DNA of 64,000 bases from Rhodanobacteraceae bacterium (GTDB lineage Bacteria > Pseudomonadota > Gammaproteobacteria > Xanthomonadales > Rhodanobacteraceae). The DNA is taken from assembly GCA_016790075.1 (NCBI GenBank), contig JAEUPP010000069.1:1-64000 (forward strand), read 5' to 3'. Both the position numbers and the translations under genes were made by a program. Positions 49,815 to 58,977 of this stretch are shown here, in pieces; the first letter of the stretch is position 1; the number at the start of each line of letters is the position of its first letter. The notes beneath the pieces are model-generated. The model saw only the letters and a program-made list of their open reading frames with translations. It was not told where the DNA came from and did not search any database.

Positions 49815-50861
49815 TTACGGCACCGGCTCAGCAAGCTTTTCATTCTTGTAAATGGCCACATGCGGCACGCCATCGGCACCGATCCAGCCGCGGTACATGC
49901 CTTCCGTATTGAACGGCAGGGCAAAGCGGCCGTCGCTGGTCAGCACGATGGCGCCGCCGTCACCGCCAGCCTTGGGGATTTCGCGATTGATCACGGCTTC
50001 ACCGGCCTCGCGCGCACTCTGCCCGGCATATTCGATGCGCGCGCAGATGTCGTAGGCCGCTACGGCACGGATGTAGTACTCGCCCCAGCCCGTGCCTGAC
50101 ACCGCGCAGCGCGTGTTGGCATAAGTACCGGCACCGATAATGGGCGAGTCGCCGACACGGCCGTAGCGCTTGTTGGTCATGCCACCGGTAGACGTGCCGG
50201 CAGCGAGTTGGCCCTGCGCATCAAGCGCAACCGCACCGACGGTGCCGAAATATTGCACCGCTTCAGCTTTGGCCTGCGTCTTGTGGTCTTTTTCCGCTTG
50301 CAGCGCTTTTTGCAGCTGCTGCCAGCGCTTTTCGGTACGAAAGTAGGAGGGCTCAACCAGGGCCATACCCAGACTTTGCGCAAACGCCTCGGCGCCGGCA
50401 CCGGTCATCATCACGTGCGGCGACTGCTCCATGACAGCCCGCGCCAGCGTGATCGGATTCTTGATGCGCTGCACGCCGGCGATGGCACCAGCGCGCCGTT
50501 TGGCGCCATCCATAATGGCCGCGTCAAGCTCATTCCTGCCGTCGTGGGTAAACACCGCGCCGCGGCCGGCATTGAACTCCGGTGCATCTTCCAGCACGAC
50601 GATCGCGGCGCTAACCGCGTCAAGCGCTGGTTTGCCGGCGAGCAGAACCTCGTGCCCGACACGCAGCGCCGCTTCCAGAGCCGCGCGTGCAGACTTTTCT
50701 TCGGCCTCGGTCATGCTGGCACGCGTGACGCCAGCTCCGCCATGAATCACGAGCACGGTTTTCCTTGCCGGAACTTGCATCGCAACAGCCACCGACGACG
50801 CCATCAGCAGCGGCGCCACGGTGATCCCGTACAGCATACTTTTCACGATCACACGCACCAT
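49815..50861 (-). CDS. iaaA: Secreted isoaspartyl peptidase / L-asparaginase (Ntn hydrolase)
   Basis: The 348-residue precursor has a signal-like N-terminus (about 1-28) and then a plant-type asparaginase core starting VLVIHGGAGVTR. Autocleavage should occur before Thr207 in YFGTVGAVALD, giving alpha and beta chains; GTSTGGMTNKRYGRVGDSP follows in the substrate pocket. The ATG at 50861 has AGGAGG upstream, decisive over the earlier in-frame Met at 50906. Export to the periplasm is predicted. Together with engB and glnE it forms a minus-strand run. Confidence 0.92.
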   Translation of the reverse strand: MVRVIVKSMLYGITVAPLLMASSVAVAMQVPARKTVLVIHGGAGVTRASMTEAEEKSARAALEAALRVGHEVLLAGKPALDAVSAAIVVLEDAPEFNAGRGAVFTHDGRNELDAAIMDGAKRRAGAIAGVQRIKNPITLARAVMEQSPHVMMTGAGAEAFAQSLGMALVEPSYFRTEKRWQQLQKALQAEKDHKTQAKAEAVQYFGTVGAVALDAQGQLAAGTSTGGMTNKRYGRVGDSPIIGAGTYANTRCAVSGTGWGEYYIRAVAAYDICARIEYAGQSAREAGEAVINREIPKAGGDGGAIVLTSDGRFALPFNTEGMYRGWIGADGVPHVAIYKNEKLAEPVP

Positions 50862-50927
50862 GGGGAAAACCTCCTGGGTTGCTCGTCGCCGGGACTCCGC
50901 GCGCATCCACTCCTTGCCACAACGAGG

Positions 50928-51551
50928 TCAGCGCGATTCACCGCCGGCCGCTTCGCGGCCGAGCCAGACGCTGATGGCGGCACGCGCCTCGTCGATGCCG
51001 ACCTTGTCGAGTGCGGAAAACGCCTGGATCGTCGCCCCGGGACACAAGGTGGCCATTTCACGGCGCGTGGCCAGCAGGGTACGTGCCGCCTCGCCGCGCG
51101 AGAGCTTGTCGACCTTGGTCATCAGCACATGACACGGCAAATCGATGTCGCGGCAATACTGCAGCATGAGCCGGTCGAAGTCCTTGAGCGGATGTCGGCT
51201 GTCCATGATGAGCACAACGCCGCGCAGTGACTGGCGCCCACGCAGATAGGCATCGATGAGTTCGCGCCAATGATCGCGCAGCGCCGTCGGCACCTTGGCA
51301 TAGCCATAGCCGGGCAAGTCGATCAGGCGCCGATCGCCTTCGAGCTCGAACACCACCAGCTGCTGCGTGCGGCCGGGTGTCTTGGAGGTGCGCGCCAGGC
51401 CAACCTGATCGCAAATGCGATTCAGTGCGCTCGACTTGCCGGCGTTGGAACGGCCGGCGAACGCAACTTCGGCGCCCTGGTCGGCAGGCAATTGGCGCAG
51501 CTCATGCGCGGCGAGACGAAAGCGCGCGCGGCGAAACAGGGTGTCGGACAT
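50928..51551 (-). CDS. engB: Ribosome biogenesis GTPase EngB (YihA/YsxC)
   Basis: EngB is a GTPase needed for large ribosomal subunit assembly. The 207-residue product has the P-loop GRSNAGKSSALN, switch DLPGYGYAKV, MTKVDKLSRG as the guanine-specifying motif, and FSALDKVG. The frame is open to 51671, but MSDTLFRRARF at 51551 is the family start. The gene is divergent from cytochrome c4. Confidence 0.95.
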   Translation of the reverse strand: MSDTLFRRARFRLAAHELRQLPADQGAEVAFAGRSNAGKSSALNRICDQVGLARTSKTPGRTQQLVVFELEGDRRLIDLPGYGYAKVPTALRDHWRELIDAYLRGRQSLRGVVLIMDSRHPLKDFDRLMLQYCRDIDLPCHVLMTKVDKLSRGEAARTLLATRREMATLCPGATIQAFSALDKVGIDEARAAISVWLGREAAGGESR

Positions 51552-51595
51552 GGCTACCGTTCTGGAAAGTCGGATCGCGGCACGCACATCGGCGT

Positions 51596-51623
51596 TTGAC
51601 CGTCTGGGGGGCGCTGGTACAAT
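51596..51623 (+). promoter_or_regulatory. Sigma-70 promoter of cytochrome c4
   Basis: TTGACC (51596-51601) and TACAAT (51618-51623) are separated by 16 bp and match the consensus in five of six positions each. The promoter lies 77 bp before the ATG at 51701, in the divergent region next to engB. Confidence 0.75.
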
Positions 51624-51700
51624 TCGGCGGTTTTCTGTCCCCGCCCATGTGATTCTGCCGGGGATGGCCACGTTTCCAGCATTCAGTGGAGTCGAGTGTA

Positions 51701-52366
51701 ATGAGTTTTCGGCGCGTAGTTGCTCTGGCGGGCTTGCTCGCAGTGGGTTCGGTCCAGGCGGAAACTACCGCTACTCATGCCATCGTCGGTGATGCCAAGG
51801 CCGGCGAAAGCAAGGCTGCCGCCTGCGGCGCCTGCCACGGCAGCGATGGCAATTCCACTGACAAGCAGTACCCCAAGATCGCCGGCCAGCAGGCCGACTA
51901 CATCGCGCGCCAGCTCGCCCTGTTCAAGTCGAGCAAGCGCAACAACCCCATCATGCTCGGTTTTGCATCCAGCCTGTCGGAACAGGACATGCACGACCTG
52001 GGTGCACACTTCGCCACCAAGCAGGCTACCGCCGGTAACGGCGACGAAGCACTGAAGGCACGCGGCGAACAACTGTGGCGCTCGGGCGACGCCAAACGCG
52101 GCATTCCAGCCTGCATGTCCTGCCATGGCCCTTCGGGCCGCGGCAACCCGGGTTCTGGCTATCCACAGATTGCCGGGCAATGGACCGACTATGTCGTCGC
52201 CAAGCTCAAGGATTGGCAGAACGGTACGACCTGGGGCGACGACGACCGCGCCAAAGTAATGCCGGATATCGCCAAACGCTTGACCGAGCAGGATGTGATT
52301 GCGGTGGCTTCCTATGCAGAAGGCCTGCATACGGCCAAGCCCATCACCGCGGCAACCGCCAAGTAA
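51701..52366 (+). CDS. Di-haem cytochrome c4
   Basis: The 221-residue product has a signal peptide ending VQA and two c-type haem sites, CGACH (42-46) and CMSCH (138-142), in the duplicated cytochrome fold. Each half also carries a distal-ligand Met region. Cytochrome c4 passes electrons to terminal oxidases, often a cbb3 type, in the periplasm. The full family length is present. An upstream in-frame start at 51686 is rejected. Confidence 0.95.
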   Translation: MSFRRVVALAGLLAVGSVQAETTATHAIVGDAKAGESKAAACGACHGSDGNSTDKQYPKIAGQQADYIARQLALFKSSKRNNPIMLGFASSLSEQDMHDLGAHFATKQATAGNGDEALKARGEQLWRSGDAKRGIPACMSCHGPSGRGNPGSGYPQIAGQWTDYVVAKLKDWQNGTTWGDDDRAKVMPDIAKRLTEQDVIAVASYAEGLHTAKPITAATAK

Positions 52367-52541
52367 GTACCGCTGACCGAGCAGGTTGCGCCGGGTGCAT
52401 TGCACGCTACTCGGCGCGAACTCGCCCCGGTTCGACGTGTCTGTGCTTGTCAGTCGTCCCGGTGCCTGCCCAATCCGCATACGCTCCGGGTTCGTGAAGA
52501 TCCTCGCGGCTTAGATGGCCGCGACTAACCAGGAGACCCGG

Positions 52542-53213
52542 ATGTTCCAACGTTTCGTCCTCGGCCTGGCCAGCCTTTTGGCTGCGGCTGGCGTTTCCGC
52601 GCAAGGCGGCCCTTGGCAGGAAGGCAAGCATTATTTCCGCATCGATCCGCCGCAGGCCACGGCCCAACCGGACAAGATCGAGGTTACCGAAGTGTTCTCC
52701 TACGGCTGTCCGGCCTGCTTTTCGGCCGCGCCAAAGGTCAAGAGCATCAAAGGCAAGCTGCCGGCCAATGCGGTCATGAAATACATACCGGCGTCATGGA
52801 ATCAGGGCGAGCAGTGGCCGCTGTTCCAACGTGCTTACTATGCCGCCGAGGCGCTGGGCGTCGCGGACAAGGCCCATGACGACATGTTCGTCGCCATCTG
52901 GGGCGGTGGTCCACTGGCCGTCAGCGTCAATGGCAAGATCAAGACACCGGCTCCAACACTCGATGATGTGGCGAAGTTTTACGAGAAATATGGCGTGAAG
53001 GCGGCCGACTTCACCGGAGCGGCCAACTCCTTCGCCGTCAATACCAAAATGAAGAAGGCCGATGCCTACATCAAGGCCGTGCAGGCCGACTCGACGCCGA
53101 CGTTTGTCGTCAACGGCAAGTACCGTCTGAACGGGCAGACCGCCGGCAGCTGGGACAATCTTGAAGCCATCATCCTGCATCTGGTCGCGCAAGAATCGGC
53201 GCCAGCCAAGTAA
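52542..53213 (+). CDS. dsbA: Periplasmic thiol:disulphide oxidoreductase, DsbA family
   Basis: The 223-residue DsbA-like protein has a signal peptide ending VSAQ, active site CPAC (Cys56-Cys59) in FSYGCPACF, helical insert and the cis-Pro loop DSTPTFVVNGKYRL. It introduces or exchanges disulphides in exported proteins. Its neighbour on the 3' side is a DsbA paralogue, 23 bp away. AGGAG is 9 bases before the ATG. Confidence 0.92.
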   Translation: MFQRFVLGLASLLAAAGVSAQGGPWQEGKHYFRIDPPQATAQPDKIEVTEVFSYGCPACFSAAPKVKSIKGKLPANAVMKYIPASWNQGEQWPLFQRAYYAAEALGVADKAHDDMFVAIWGGGPLAVSVNGKIKTPAPTLDDVAKFYEKYGVKAADFTGAANSFAVNTKMKKADAYIKAVQADSTPTFVVNGKYRLNGQTAGSWDNLEAIILHLVAQESAPAK

Positions 53214-53236
53214 CCCAATCTAGGGAGATCTCCACC

Positions 53237-53887
53237 ATGCTCAAGCGACTGATGTTCCTGTTGGCGGGTGTACTCGTTGTCAGCGCCTGCGGCGCTCAGG
53301 ACAACAAAACTGCTGCCGCGAAAACCGACTGGAAGGAAGGCCAGCACTACATCGTTCTGACCAAACCAACGCCTACGGCAGGCAAGGTCGAGGTCACGGA
53401 GGTGTTTTCCTATGCCTGTTCGCACTGCGCTCACTTTCAGCCCTACGCAGACCAGCTCAAGAGCAAGCTGCCCGCCGGCGTTACCTTCAGCTACATGCCC
53501 GTCGTGTTCAATCCGTCCTGGGAGCCGCTGGCGCGTGCTTACTATGTAGCCAAGTCGCTCGGTGTGCTCGACAAGACGCATCAGGCCCTGTTCGACGCTT
53601 TGCATCGCGATCACAAACCGCTGCGCTCGATCGAAGATCTTGCCGGCTTCTACGCGGGCCACGGCGTCGATCCCAAGACCTTCATCAGCACCGCCCAGTC
53701 CTTCGTGGTCGAAGGCAATCTGAGCCAGGGTCGCGAGCGCGCGATGGCCTATCAGATCGAAAGCACGCCCACCCTGGTCATCAACGGCAAGTACCGTCTC
53801 GACTCGGCCTCCGCCGGCGGCCAGAACCAGGCGGTCGAACTCGCGCTGTGGCTGGTAAACAAGGAACTCGCCGCAGCGAAGAAGTAA
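53237..53887 (+). CDS. Lipoprotein DsbA-family thiol:disulphide oxidoreductase
   Basis: The 216-residue paralogue of the preceding gene has a type-II signal: VSAC with lipidation at Cys18. Its active site is CSHC (Cys61-Cys64) in FSYACSHCAHF and it has STPTLVINGKYRL. The lipid anchor would fix it in the envelope, and the different active-site dipeptide suggests another redox potential or substrate. The tandem order and 23-bp gap imply joint expression. Confidence 0.9.
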   Translation: MLKRLMFLLAGVLVVSACGAQDNKTAAAKTDWKEGQHYIVLTKPTPTAGKVEVTEVFSYACSHCAHFQPYADQLKSKLPAGVTFSYMPVVFNPSWEPLARAYYVAKSLGVLDKTHQALFDALHRDHKPLRSIEDLAGFYAGHGVDPKTFISTAQSFVVEGNLSQGRERAMAYQIESTPTLVINGKYRLDSASAGGQNQAVELALWLVNKELAAAKK

Positions 53888-54011
53888 TTGATGCAGCACC
53901 AGGCGGGGAGCGGACAGCTCGATGTGCGTTCCCCGCAACCGTCGGTCAGTTCGGCGCCTACCCCACCAATGCCGCTTGCGGTGGCTGCCACGCACGGCAT
54001 AGGCTCCGGCC

Positions 54012-54815
54012 ATGAGCGCCGCGCCCAGGTCAGCCCCCAGCCGCAGTCCTACCGTCGAACGACTGCGCCTGCTCAGCTGCAATATCGTCGCCGGCGCAAG
54101 TGTCGGCCGCTACAGCGATTACGTCACGCGCAGCTGGCTGCCCCATCCCGGCAAGCGCGCCAACCTCGAGGCGCTCGCGCGTTCGATGGAAGATTTTGAT
54201 CTGGTCGGCCTGCAGGAAGCCGATGCGGGTAGCCTGCGCTCGGGCTTCATGAACCAGACGCAGTATCTGGCAGAAGTCGCCGGCTTCCCGTACTGGAGTC
54301 ATCAGCCGAATCGGCGTGTGTCACGTCTGGCGCAATCGGCCAACGGGCTTGTCAGCCGCATCGAACCCAGCGAGGTCATCGATCATCCGCTGCCAGGCCG
54401 CATTCCGGGGCGCGGGGCGCTGCTCGCACGCTTCGGCAACGGCAACGATGCACTTACCGTCGTGATCTCGCATCTGTCACTGGGGCCGGAGGCACGCATG
54501 CGCCAGCTCGGCTTCATCGCCGAGCTGCTGGCCGACGCGCCCCACGCGATACTTATGGGCGATCTGAATTGCGCCGCCGACAGTGCTGAGCTACGCGAAC
54601 TCTATCGCAAGACTTCGCTCGCACCGCCGCTTGCACCACCACCCACCTTCCCCAGCTGGCGTCCACGCCGCGCCATCGATCACATTCTCGTTTCTGAAAA
54701 TTTACAGATAGACAGCTTGTGGACATTGCCACAGGCCTTCTCCGACCATCTGCCGGTTGCTGCAAGCGTGACCTTGCCAAGCTGCCTGCAGCGGAAACTA
54801 CGCCGCGCCGCGTAA
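54012..54815 (+). CDS. Endonuclease/exonuclease/phosphatase-family protein
   Basis: The 267-residue product has EEP-fold motifs: GLQEADAG, VVISHLSLG, ILMGDLNCAADS and RAIDHILVS, providing metal-binding and catalytic Glu, His, Asp and Asn. No signal peptide is visible. The substrate could be nucleic acid, phosphoinositide or sphingomyelin; this cannot be told from the sequence. It follows the Dsb genes by 124 bp. Confidence 0.82.
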   Translation: MSAAPRSAPSRSPTVERLRLLSCNIVAGASVGRYSDYVTRSWLPHPGKRANLEALARSMEDFDLVGLQEADAGSLRSGFMNQTQYLAEVAGFPYWSHQPNRRVSRLAQSANGLVSRIEPSEVIDHPLPGRIPGRGALLARFGNGNDALTVVISHLSLGPEARMRQLGFIAELLADAPHAILMGDLNCAADSAELRELYRKTSLAPPLAPPPTFPSWRPRRAIDHILVSENLQIDSLWTLPQAFSDHLPVAASVTLPSCLQRKLRRAA

Positions 54816-54817
54816 CC

Positions 54818-54875
54818 CGCAGTTCTCGCGCCCGTTCCACTGCGACTGCCGGTACGAACGAGTGCGAGAACTGCG
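54818..54875. terminator. Long inverted repeat between convergent genes
   Basis: A perfect 12-bp stem, CGCAGTTCTCGC (54818-54829) with GCGAGAACTGCG (54864-54875), is followed inside by CGTTC/GAACG (54833-54860). The arm starts 3 bp after the EEP stop. The convergent gene lies to the right. No T-run is present. A bidirectional terminator is the simplest reading. Confidence 0.55.
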
Positions 54876-55052
54876 AGCCAGCGCCACCGACCAGAAATAC
54901 TGCGGAAAGCACGCGGAGCTGCTGCTGACGTGGGCGCCGCAGCAGCTCTCAAACTGTCGCTACCTGGGCCGCCGTTGTTCACCAAGATCGCAACACCTGA
55001 CAAGCGACCGCATCGCCGCAACTGCCAGTGTTGTGCAAGTCGGCCCGCTGCG

Positions 55053-55637
55053 CTATCGGCTCGTCAACTCATGCACGAGGTCACGGTTGTTAATGCGTAG
55101 CCGCACCAAGGCGTCCGCTCGCTGTTTCAATGCCTCACGCAACGCGACATCCAGGACAGCATAGGGATCGACAGCCTTCGCCCGAGCTTCTTCGATCGCC
55201 TTGCGCTGATCGGCGCGCTGCTTCGCGCTCATGCCGCTCTGATGCAGCTGATCGAGTTGCGCGTTGAGCTGGTCGATATACTCGCCGAGCACGAGGATGT
55301 CACCGAGACGGCGCTTGACGTCACGATACCGACGTAGATCGACATCGAGCGCTTTGGCCACATTGCGCTCATACTGGCGCGTCAATACCGGTTGCAGGGC
55401 GGCGCTTTCGGAGACCGCATCGCGCGCTTCCCGTGCGCTCTGCAGATTCCGCTGAACCTCGCGCAGGGTATTGATCTCAAGTTGCAGGCCGCGCTGATAG
55501 ATATCGAGGTCAGCGACGGCCAGCGAGACTTCGCTTTCAGCACTCGCCGCCGCCGGAGCGGCCGATTGCGCTGGGGCCAGCAGCGGAAACGCACAGGCCA
55601 GAGCTAACGCAGACAATTGCAGCTTCAACGGTCGCAT
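55053..55637 (-). CDS. Periplasmic coiled-coil protein of unknown function
   Basis: The 194-residue product has a signal peptide (LQLSALALACAFPLLAPAQ) and then a nearly continuous helical chain (about 40-190) with heptads such as YIDQLNAQLDQLHQSGMSAK. It has no cysteine after the signal. GGAGGTCGTT precedes the ATG. It is encoded just downstream of a TonB-dependent receptor in the same direction, but a strong terminator lies between, so it has its own transcript. I do not recognise the family. Confidence 0.7.
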   Translation of the reverse strand: MRPLKLQLSALALACAFPLLAPAQSAAPAAASAESEVSLAVADLDIYQRGLQLEINTLREVQRNLQSAREARDAVSESAALQPVLTRQYERNVAKALDVDLRRYRDVKRRLGDILVLGEYIDQLNAQLDQLHQSGMSAKQRADQRKAIEEARAKAVDPYAVLDVALREALKQRADALVRLRINNRDLVHELTSR

Positions 55638-55747
55638 AACGACCTCCGCACTGCCGGGGGAAAGCTTGAGCCGAAATTAGCACAAACGGCAACAACGACA
55701 AGGGCCGTTGGTAATAGATCCTGGGCATAGCCACGAGCTCAGGGCAG

Positions 55748-55776
55748 AAAAAAACCGGGTCGCTTGCGCGACCCGG
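55748..55776 (-). terminator. Rho-independent terminator of the TonB receptor gene
   Basis: On the minus strand, CCGGGTCGC and GCGACCCGG form a 9-bp stem around GCAA, followed by seven T residues. It lies 28 bp after the receptor stop. Confidence 0.93.
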
Positions 55777-55803
55777 CGATTCCCCCACCATCCTCGGCCG
55801 CGT

Positions 55804-58695
55804 TTAGAAGCGCACACCCGCCTGGACGTAACTGTAGCGACCCGGCAGATCGTAGGTTCCCGCGTCATAGCCGTTGAGCGAGCACGACACGCAAACCGGC
55901 GGATCCTTGCCGAACAGGTTGTTCACGCCCGCTGACAGCGTGAAGTCGAAGCTGACCGGCAGCTTCCAGTTCACACGCAAGTCGTGGAACGTGGTCGCAC
56001 CAAGGTGGTTGGTGCCACCCGACAGATCAGCGTTCGGGTTACTGCAAACGGCACCAACCTCGGTCAGATCCGGATTGCAAAGTTCCGTCAGGCTCGACAG
56101 ATAGCGTGCCGTCCAGCGCGCACTCCAGGATTCCGACGCCCAGCTCAGGCTCGCGGTTGTACGCCACTTGTTGATCGCGCGATCGGTCGTTTCGATGCCG
56201 ACGGTCAGCGGCTCGGCCAGGCCGGTATCGTTGGCGACCGCCGAATATTTGTCGACATACGTCGTCGACAGCGAAGCGCCGAACGTGCCCCAGCTCCAGT
56301 CCGGGCTCATCCAGTTCAGACCGATGTCATAACCCTGAGTGTCGATCGTGCCGAGATTGGTCAGGGTATTGTTGAAGCTGATGATGTCACCGGAAATGCC
56401 ACGCACGATACCGGTACAGAACGCCGGCGAGTTCGTTGCCACGCAGCGGTCAAGCTGGGTCTGTGCATCCGGAGCCTGGATCGCGTCTTCAACCTTGATC
56501 TTCCAGTAGGTCAGCTCAAGGTCTAGCTTCTGCGACCAGCCGCTGTTCTCCGCCCAACTCGGACTGTAGACCACGCCGGCCGTAATCGACTTCGAGGTCT
56601 CCGGCGTCAGGTTGATGTTGCCGCCGGTACGCGTGGAGATCTGCGTATTGGCCTGCTGGAACGTGGACGGATTTGCCACGCCCTGGGCGATGCAGTTCGT
56701 CGCAGCCTGACCGGTGGCCCCGTTGCAGGGATCGGAGATGGTTGCATCAAAGCGCGCAGGCGCACCGTAGAGTTCGCCGATCGACGGCGCACGGAAACCT
56801 TCCGCCCAGGTACCACGCAGGGTCAGGTCATCCGTGGGCTGCCAGCGCAGACCGAACTTGTTGTTGGTCGTGCCACCGAACGTCGAGTAGTCGGAATAAC
56901 GCGAAGCCACGGACAGATCGAGACTCTTGGCACCAGCCACATCCTTGAGCAGCGGCGCGTTCAGTTCGAGGTAGTACTCCTTGACATCGTATTCGCCCCG
57001 GGTCGGCAGCGACGGCACGCCGTTGCCTTCACCTGCGACAACGATGGCATCAGGCGTATAGAAACCTTCCTGTTCGCGATACTCATAGCCCGCGGCAAAC
57101 GCGAGTGAACCTGCAGGCATTTCGACGATGTCGCCGGAAATATTCGCGGTCCAGGTTTCCAGTGAGTTCTGGCTGCGGTCCTGCTCGATGAAGCTGATGT
57201 AGTTCAGCATCGCCGGCGTAATGGAGCCCGGGCCGCCGAAGATATTCAGCGGCACGCACGGTGCGGTGCAATCCGCCACCGGGCCCAGTGCGCGCCGGAT
57301 ATGCGCGATGTTGTAGGTGCCCTGTACCGTCTGGGTCGCCTTGTTGTCGCTGCTGACGTAGTTGATATCCCAGTAGAAGTCACGATCGGCGGTGCCGAAA
57401 CTGCCTTCGAGGCCGGTGGCGAAATAACGCGTATCGACGTCCTGGGTGAAGATGCGCGGCCCACCTTCCACCGGACGGCGGCCGAGACCGATCAGGTTGC
57501 TGGACGGATCCAGCGTGAAGCCAAACGGGTTGAAGGGGTTGGTCACGTGGACGCCGGTAATCAGACCGAGGTCGCTGGTATTGAGCGCCGAGCCTATGCC
57601 GATGGGTTCCGGTGCGGCCTGGTTGATCGATTCACGGGTGGTGTAGCTGCCCTTGAGGTAAAGGCTGATGCTGTCGCTGATCCGGTAGCGCGCCTGGCCG
57701 AACAGACCGTCGCGTTTGCTGGGGGTCAGCAGCAGGTTGTATGGCGCGAAGTTGAAGCGATCGGCATTCGTGAAGCGGTGGAATCCGCTGGGGAATGGCT
57801 GCACGCCGTTGGTCGTCGCGTTCGCCGCGATATTGCAGCGGCCGTTAGGGCAAAGTCCGCCGTAGGTCTCACCGTTCGGCGTGAAGAAAATGCTGCGCGT
57901 GAAGGGAATGTAAGAGCTGCCGCCGGCGAGGCCGGCTCCAGGCGTCGGAAACGACGACTGTGCCCACGCGCCCGAACTGATCGCCTTTTGTTCGTAGTGA
58001 CTGATGTCGAGGAAGAAATCGAGGCGATCGGTGCTGCCGCCCAGCGACAAGTTGCCGGTGACAGTTTCACCGCCGTCCTTGGAATAGTCGCCATAGGAGA
58101 AATTGGCGCCCAGACCTTCTGACTTGCGCTTGGTGATGATGTTGATTACGCCGGAAATGGCGTCGGAACCGTACAGCGACGAGGCGCCGTCGGTCAGTAT
58201 TTCAATGCGCTCGACCGCACTGGCTGGAATCGTGTTCAGGTCTACTGCAGCCGAAACACCCGAGCCTGAGGACTCATTGACCCAGCGCAGTCCGTCGACC
58301 AGTACCAGCGCACGCTTGGCGCCGATGTTGCGCAGCGAAATCGTGGTTGAACCCGAACCGACGCCACCGCCGTCTGCCGGGAAGCCGAAGTTGCCGGCTG
58401 AATTGAATTTGGTGTTGAGCGAGGAACCGCTGACTGACAGACGCTGGATCACATCACCAATCGAGCCCAGGCCGGTTGCTTCGATATCGCGCGCCGTGAT
58501 CGTGACCACCGGCGTCTGCCCTTCGAGTTCGGCCTTCTTGATGCGCGAACCCGTCACTTCGACGGCTTCAAGCTTGGTGGTGTCGTCGCCGGAACGCTCA
58601 CCCTGTGCGAGCACCGGCTGAGCAAGGCCGGCCAGCAGGGCCACGGTGAGGGCATGAATACTCAGGGCGAGCTTATGACGATGCAACACTTTCAT
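55804..58695 (-). CDS. TonB-dependent outer-membrane receptor
   Basis: The 963-residue product has a signal peptide (residues about 1-31) ending VLAQ. The plug domain opens TTKLEAVEVTGSRIKKAE and continues through VLVDGLRWVNESSGSG, IPASAVERIEILTDGASSLYG and AISGVINIITKRK. The C-terminal beta-barrel ends YVQAGVRF with the terminal aromatic residue. This is the large Xanthomonadales type, with DLNTIP-rich plugs; substrates of these are often sugars, peptides or siderophores, but none is readable. AAGGAGTTACCG precedes the ATG at 58695; the frame is open to 58761. Confidence 0.92.
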   Translation of the reverse strand: MKVLHRHKLALSIHALTVALLAGLAQPVLAQGERSGDDTTKLEAVEVTGSRIKKAELEGQTPVVTITARDIEATGLGSIGDVIQRLSVSGSSLNTKFNSAGNFGFPADGGGVGSGSTTISLRNIGAKRALVLVDGLRWVNESSGSGVSAAVDLNTIPASAVERIEILTDGASSLYGSDAISGVINIITKRKSEGLGANFSYGDYSKDGGETVTGNLSLGGSTDRLDFFLDISHYEQKAISSGAWAQSSFPTPGAGLAGGSSYIPFTRSIFFTPNGETYGGLCPNGRCNIAANATTNGVQPFPSGFHRFTNADRFNFAPYNLLLTPSKRDGLFGQARYRISDSISLYLKGSYTTRESINQAAPEPIGIGSALNTSDLGLITGVHVTNPFNPFGFTLDPSSNLIGLGRRPVEGGPRIFTQDVDTRYFATGLEGSFGTADRDFYWDINYVSSDNKATQTVQGTYNIAHIRRALGPVADCTAPCVPLNIFGGPGSITPAMLNYISFIEQDRSQNSLETWTANISGDIVEMPAGSLAFAAGYEYREQEGFYTPDAIVVAGEGNGVPSLPTRGEYDVKEYYLELNAPLLKDVAGAKSLDLSVASRYSDYSTFGGTTNNKFGLRWQPTDDLTLRGTWAEGFRAPSIGELYGAPARFDATISDPCNGATGQAATNCIAQGVANPSTFQQANTQISTRTGGNINLTPETSKSITAGVVYSPSWAENSGWSQKLDLELTYWKIKVEDAIQAPDAQTQLDRCVATNSPAFCTGIVRGISGDIISFNNTLTNLGTIDTQGYDIGLNWMSPDWSWGTFGASLSTTYVDKYSAVANDTGLAEPLTVGIETTDRAINKWRTTASLSWASESWSARWTARYLSSLTELCNPDLTEVGAVCSNPNADLSGGTNHLGATTFHDLRVNWKLPVSFDFTLSAGVNNLFGKDPPVCVSCSLNGYDAGTYDLPGRYSYVQAGVRF

Positions 58696-58977
58696 CGGTA
58701 ACTCCTTATGGTGATCCGAAAACCGAGTGGATTTACCGGTCGGCGCACGCCAGAGCCCCACAGCGCGTGAGCGCTCGCTGTGACTTCGCCATCCCGATCG
58801 TCATTGCCGGGGTCGGTAGTTCCTCCGACTCGGCCGGGGCGAAAGCCCCGTGACGTCTCCACGTTGCGGATAGCCGCAGGCGGAGTTAAGGGAATGTAAA
58901 ACACTTTGTCCGGACTTGACTAGAGCGGCCCGCGTACGGAGCCCGCTCATCCGCAGGACAGGCAAGACGCCCCGAAC
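58696..58977. other. Intergenic region, TonB receptor and TauE genes
   Basis: The region between the receptor start and the TauE stop (both genes minus strand) contains the structured leader and an AT-rich pocket around 58890-58915 (TTAAGGGAATGTAAAACAC). On the minus strand the latter reads TTTTACATTCCC and could supply a -10 (TACATT), but no convincing -35 is seen. No gene is supported. Confidence 0.4.
58805..58850 (-). promoter_or_regulatory. Structured leader upstream of the TonB receptor
   Basis: Two hairpins lie in the leader of the minus-strand receptor gene. The first is CGGGGC/GCCCCG with a TTTC loop (58835-58850). The second is GTCGG/CCGAC extended by GCCG/CGGC (58806-58834) with loop AGGAACTA. 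They sit about 110-155 bp before the ATG. No known riboswitch class fits by eye. Confidence 0.5.

Noticed and set aside
54818-54875. Integron attC site
   Set aside because: The arms lack the conserved core bases at the two ends and no integrase or cassette lies nearby.
58805-58850. Cyclic-di-GMP or cobalamin riboswitch
   Set aside because: The conserved core bases of these classes are not visible; only generic hairpins are present.
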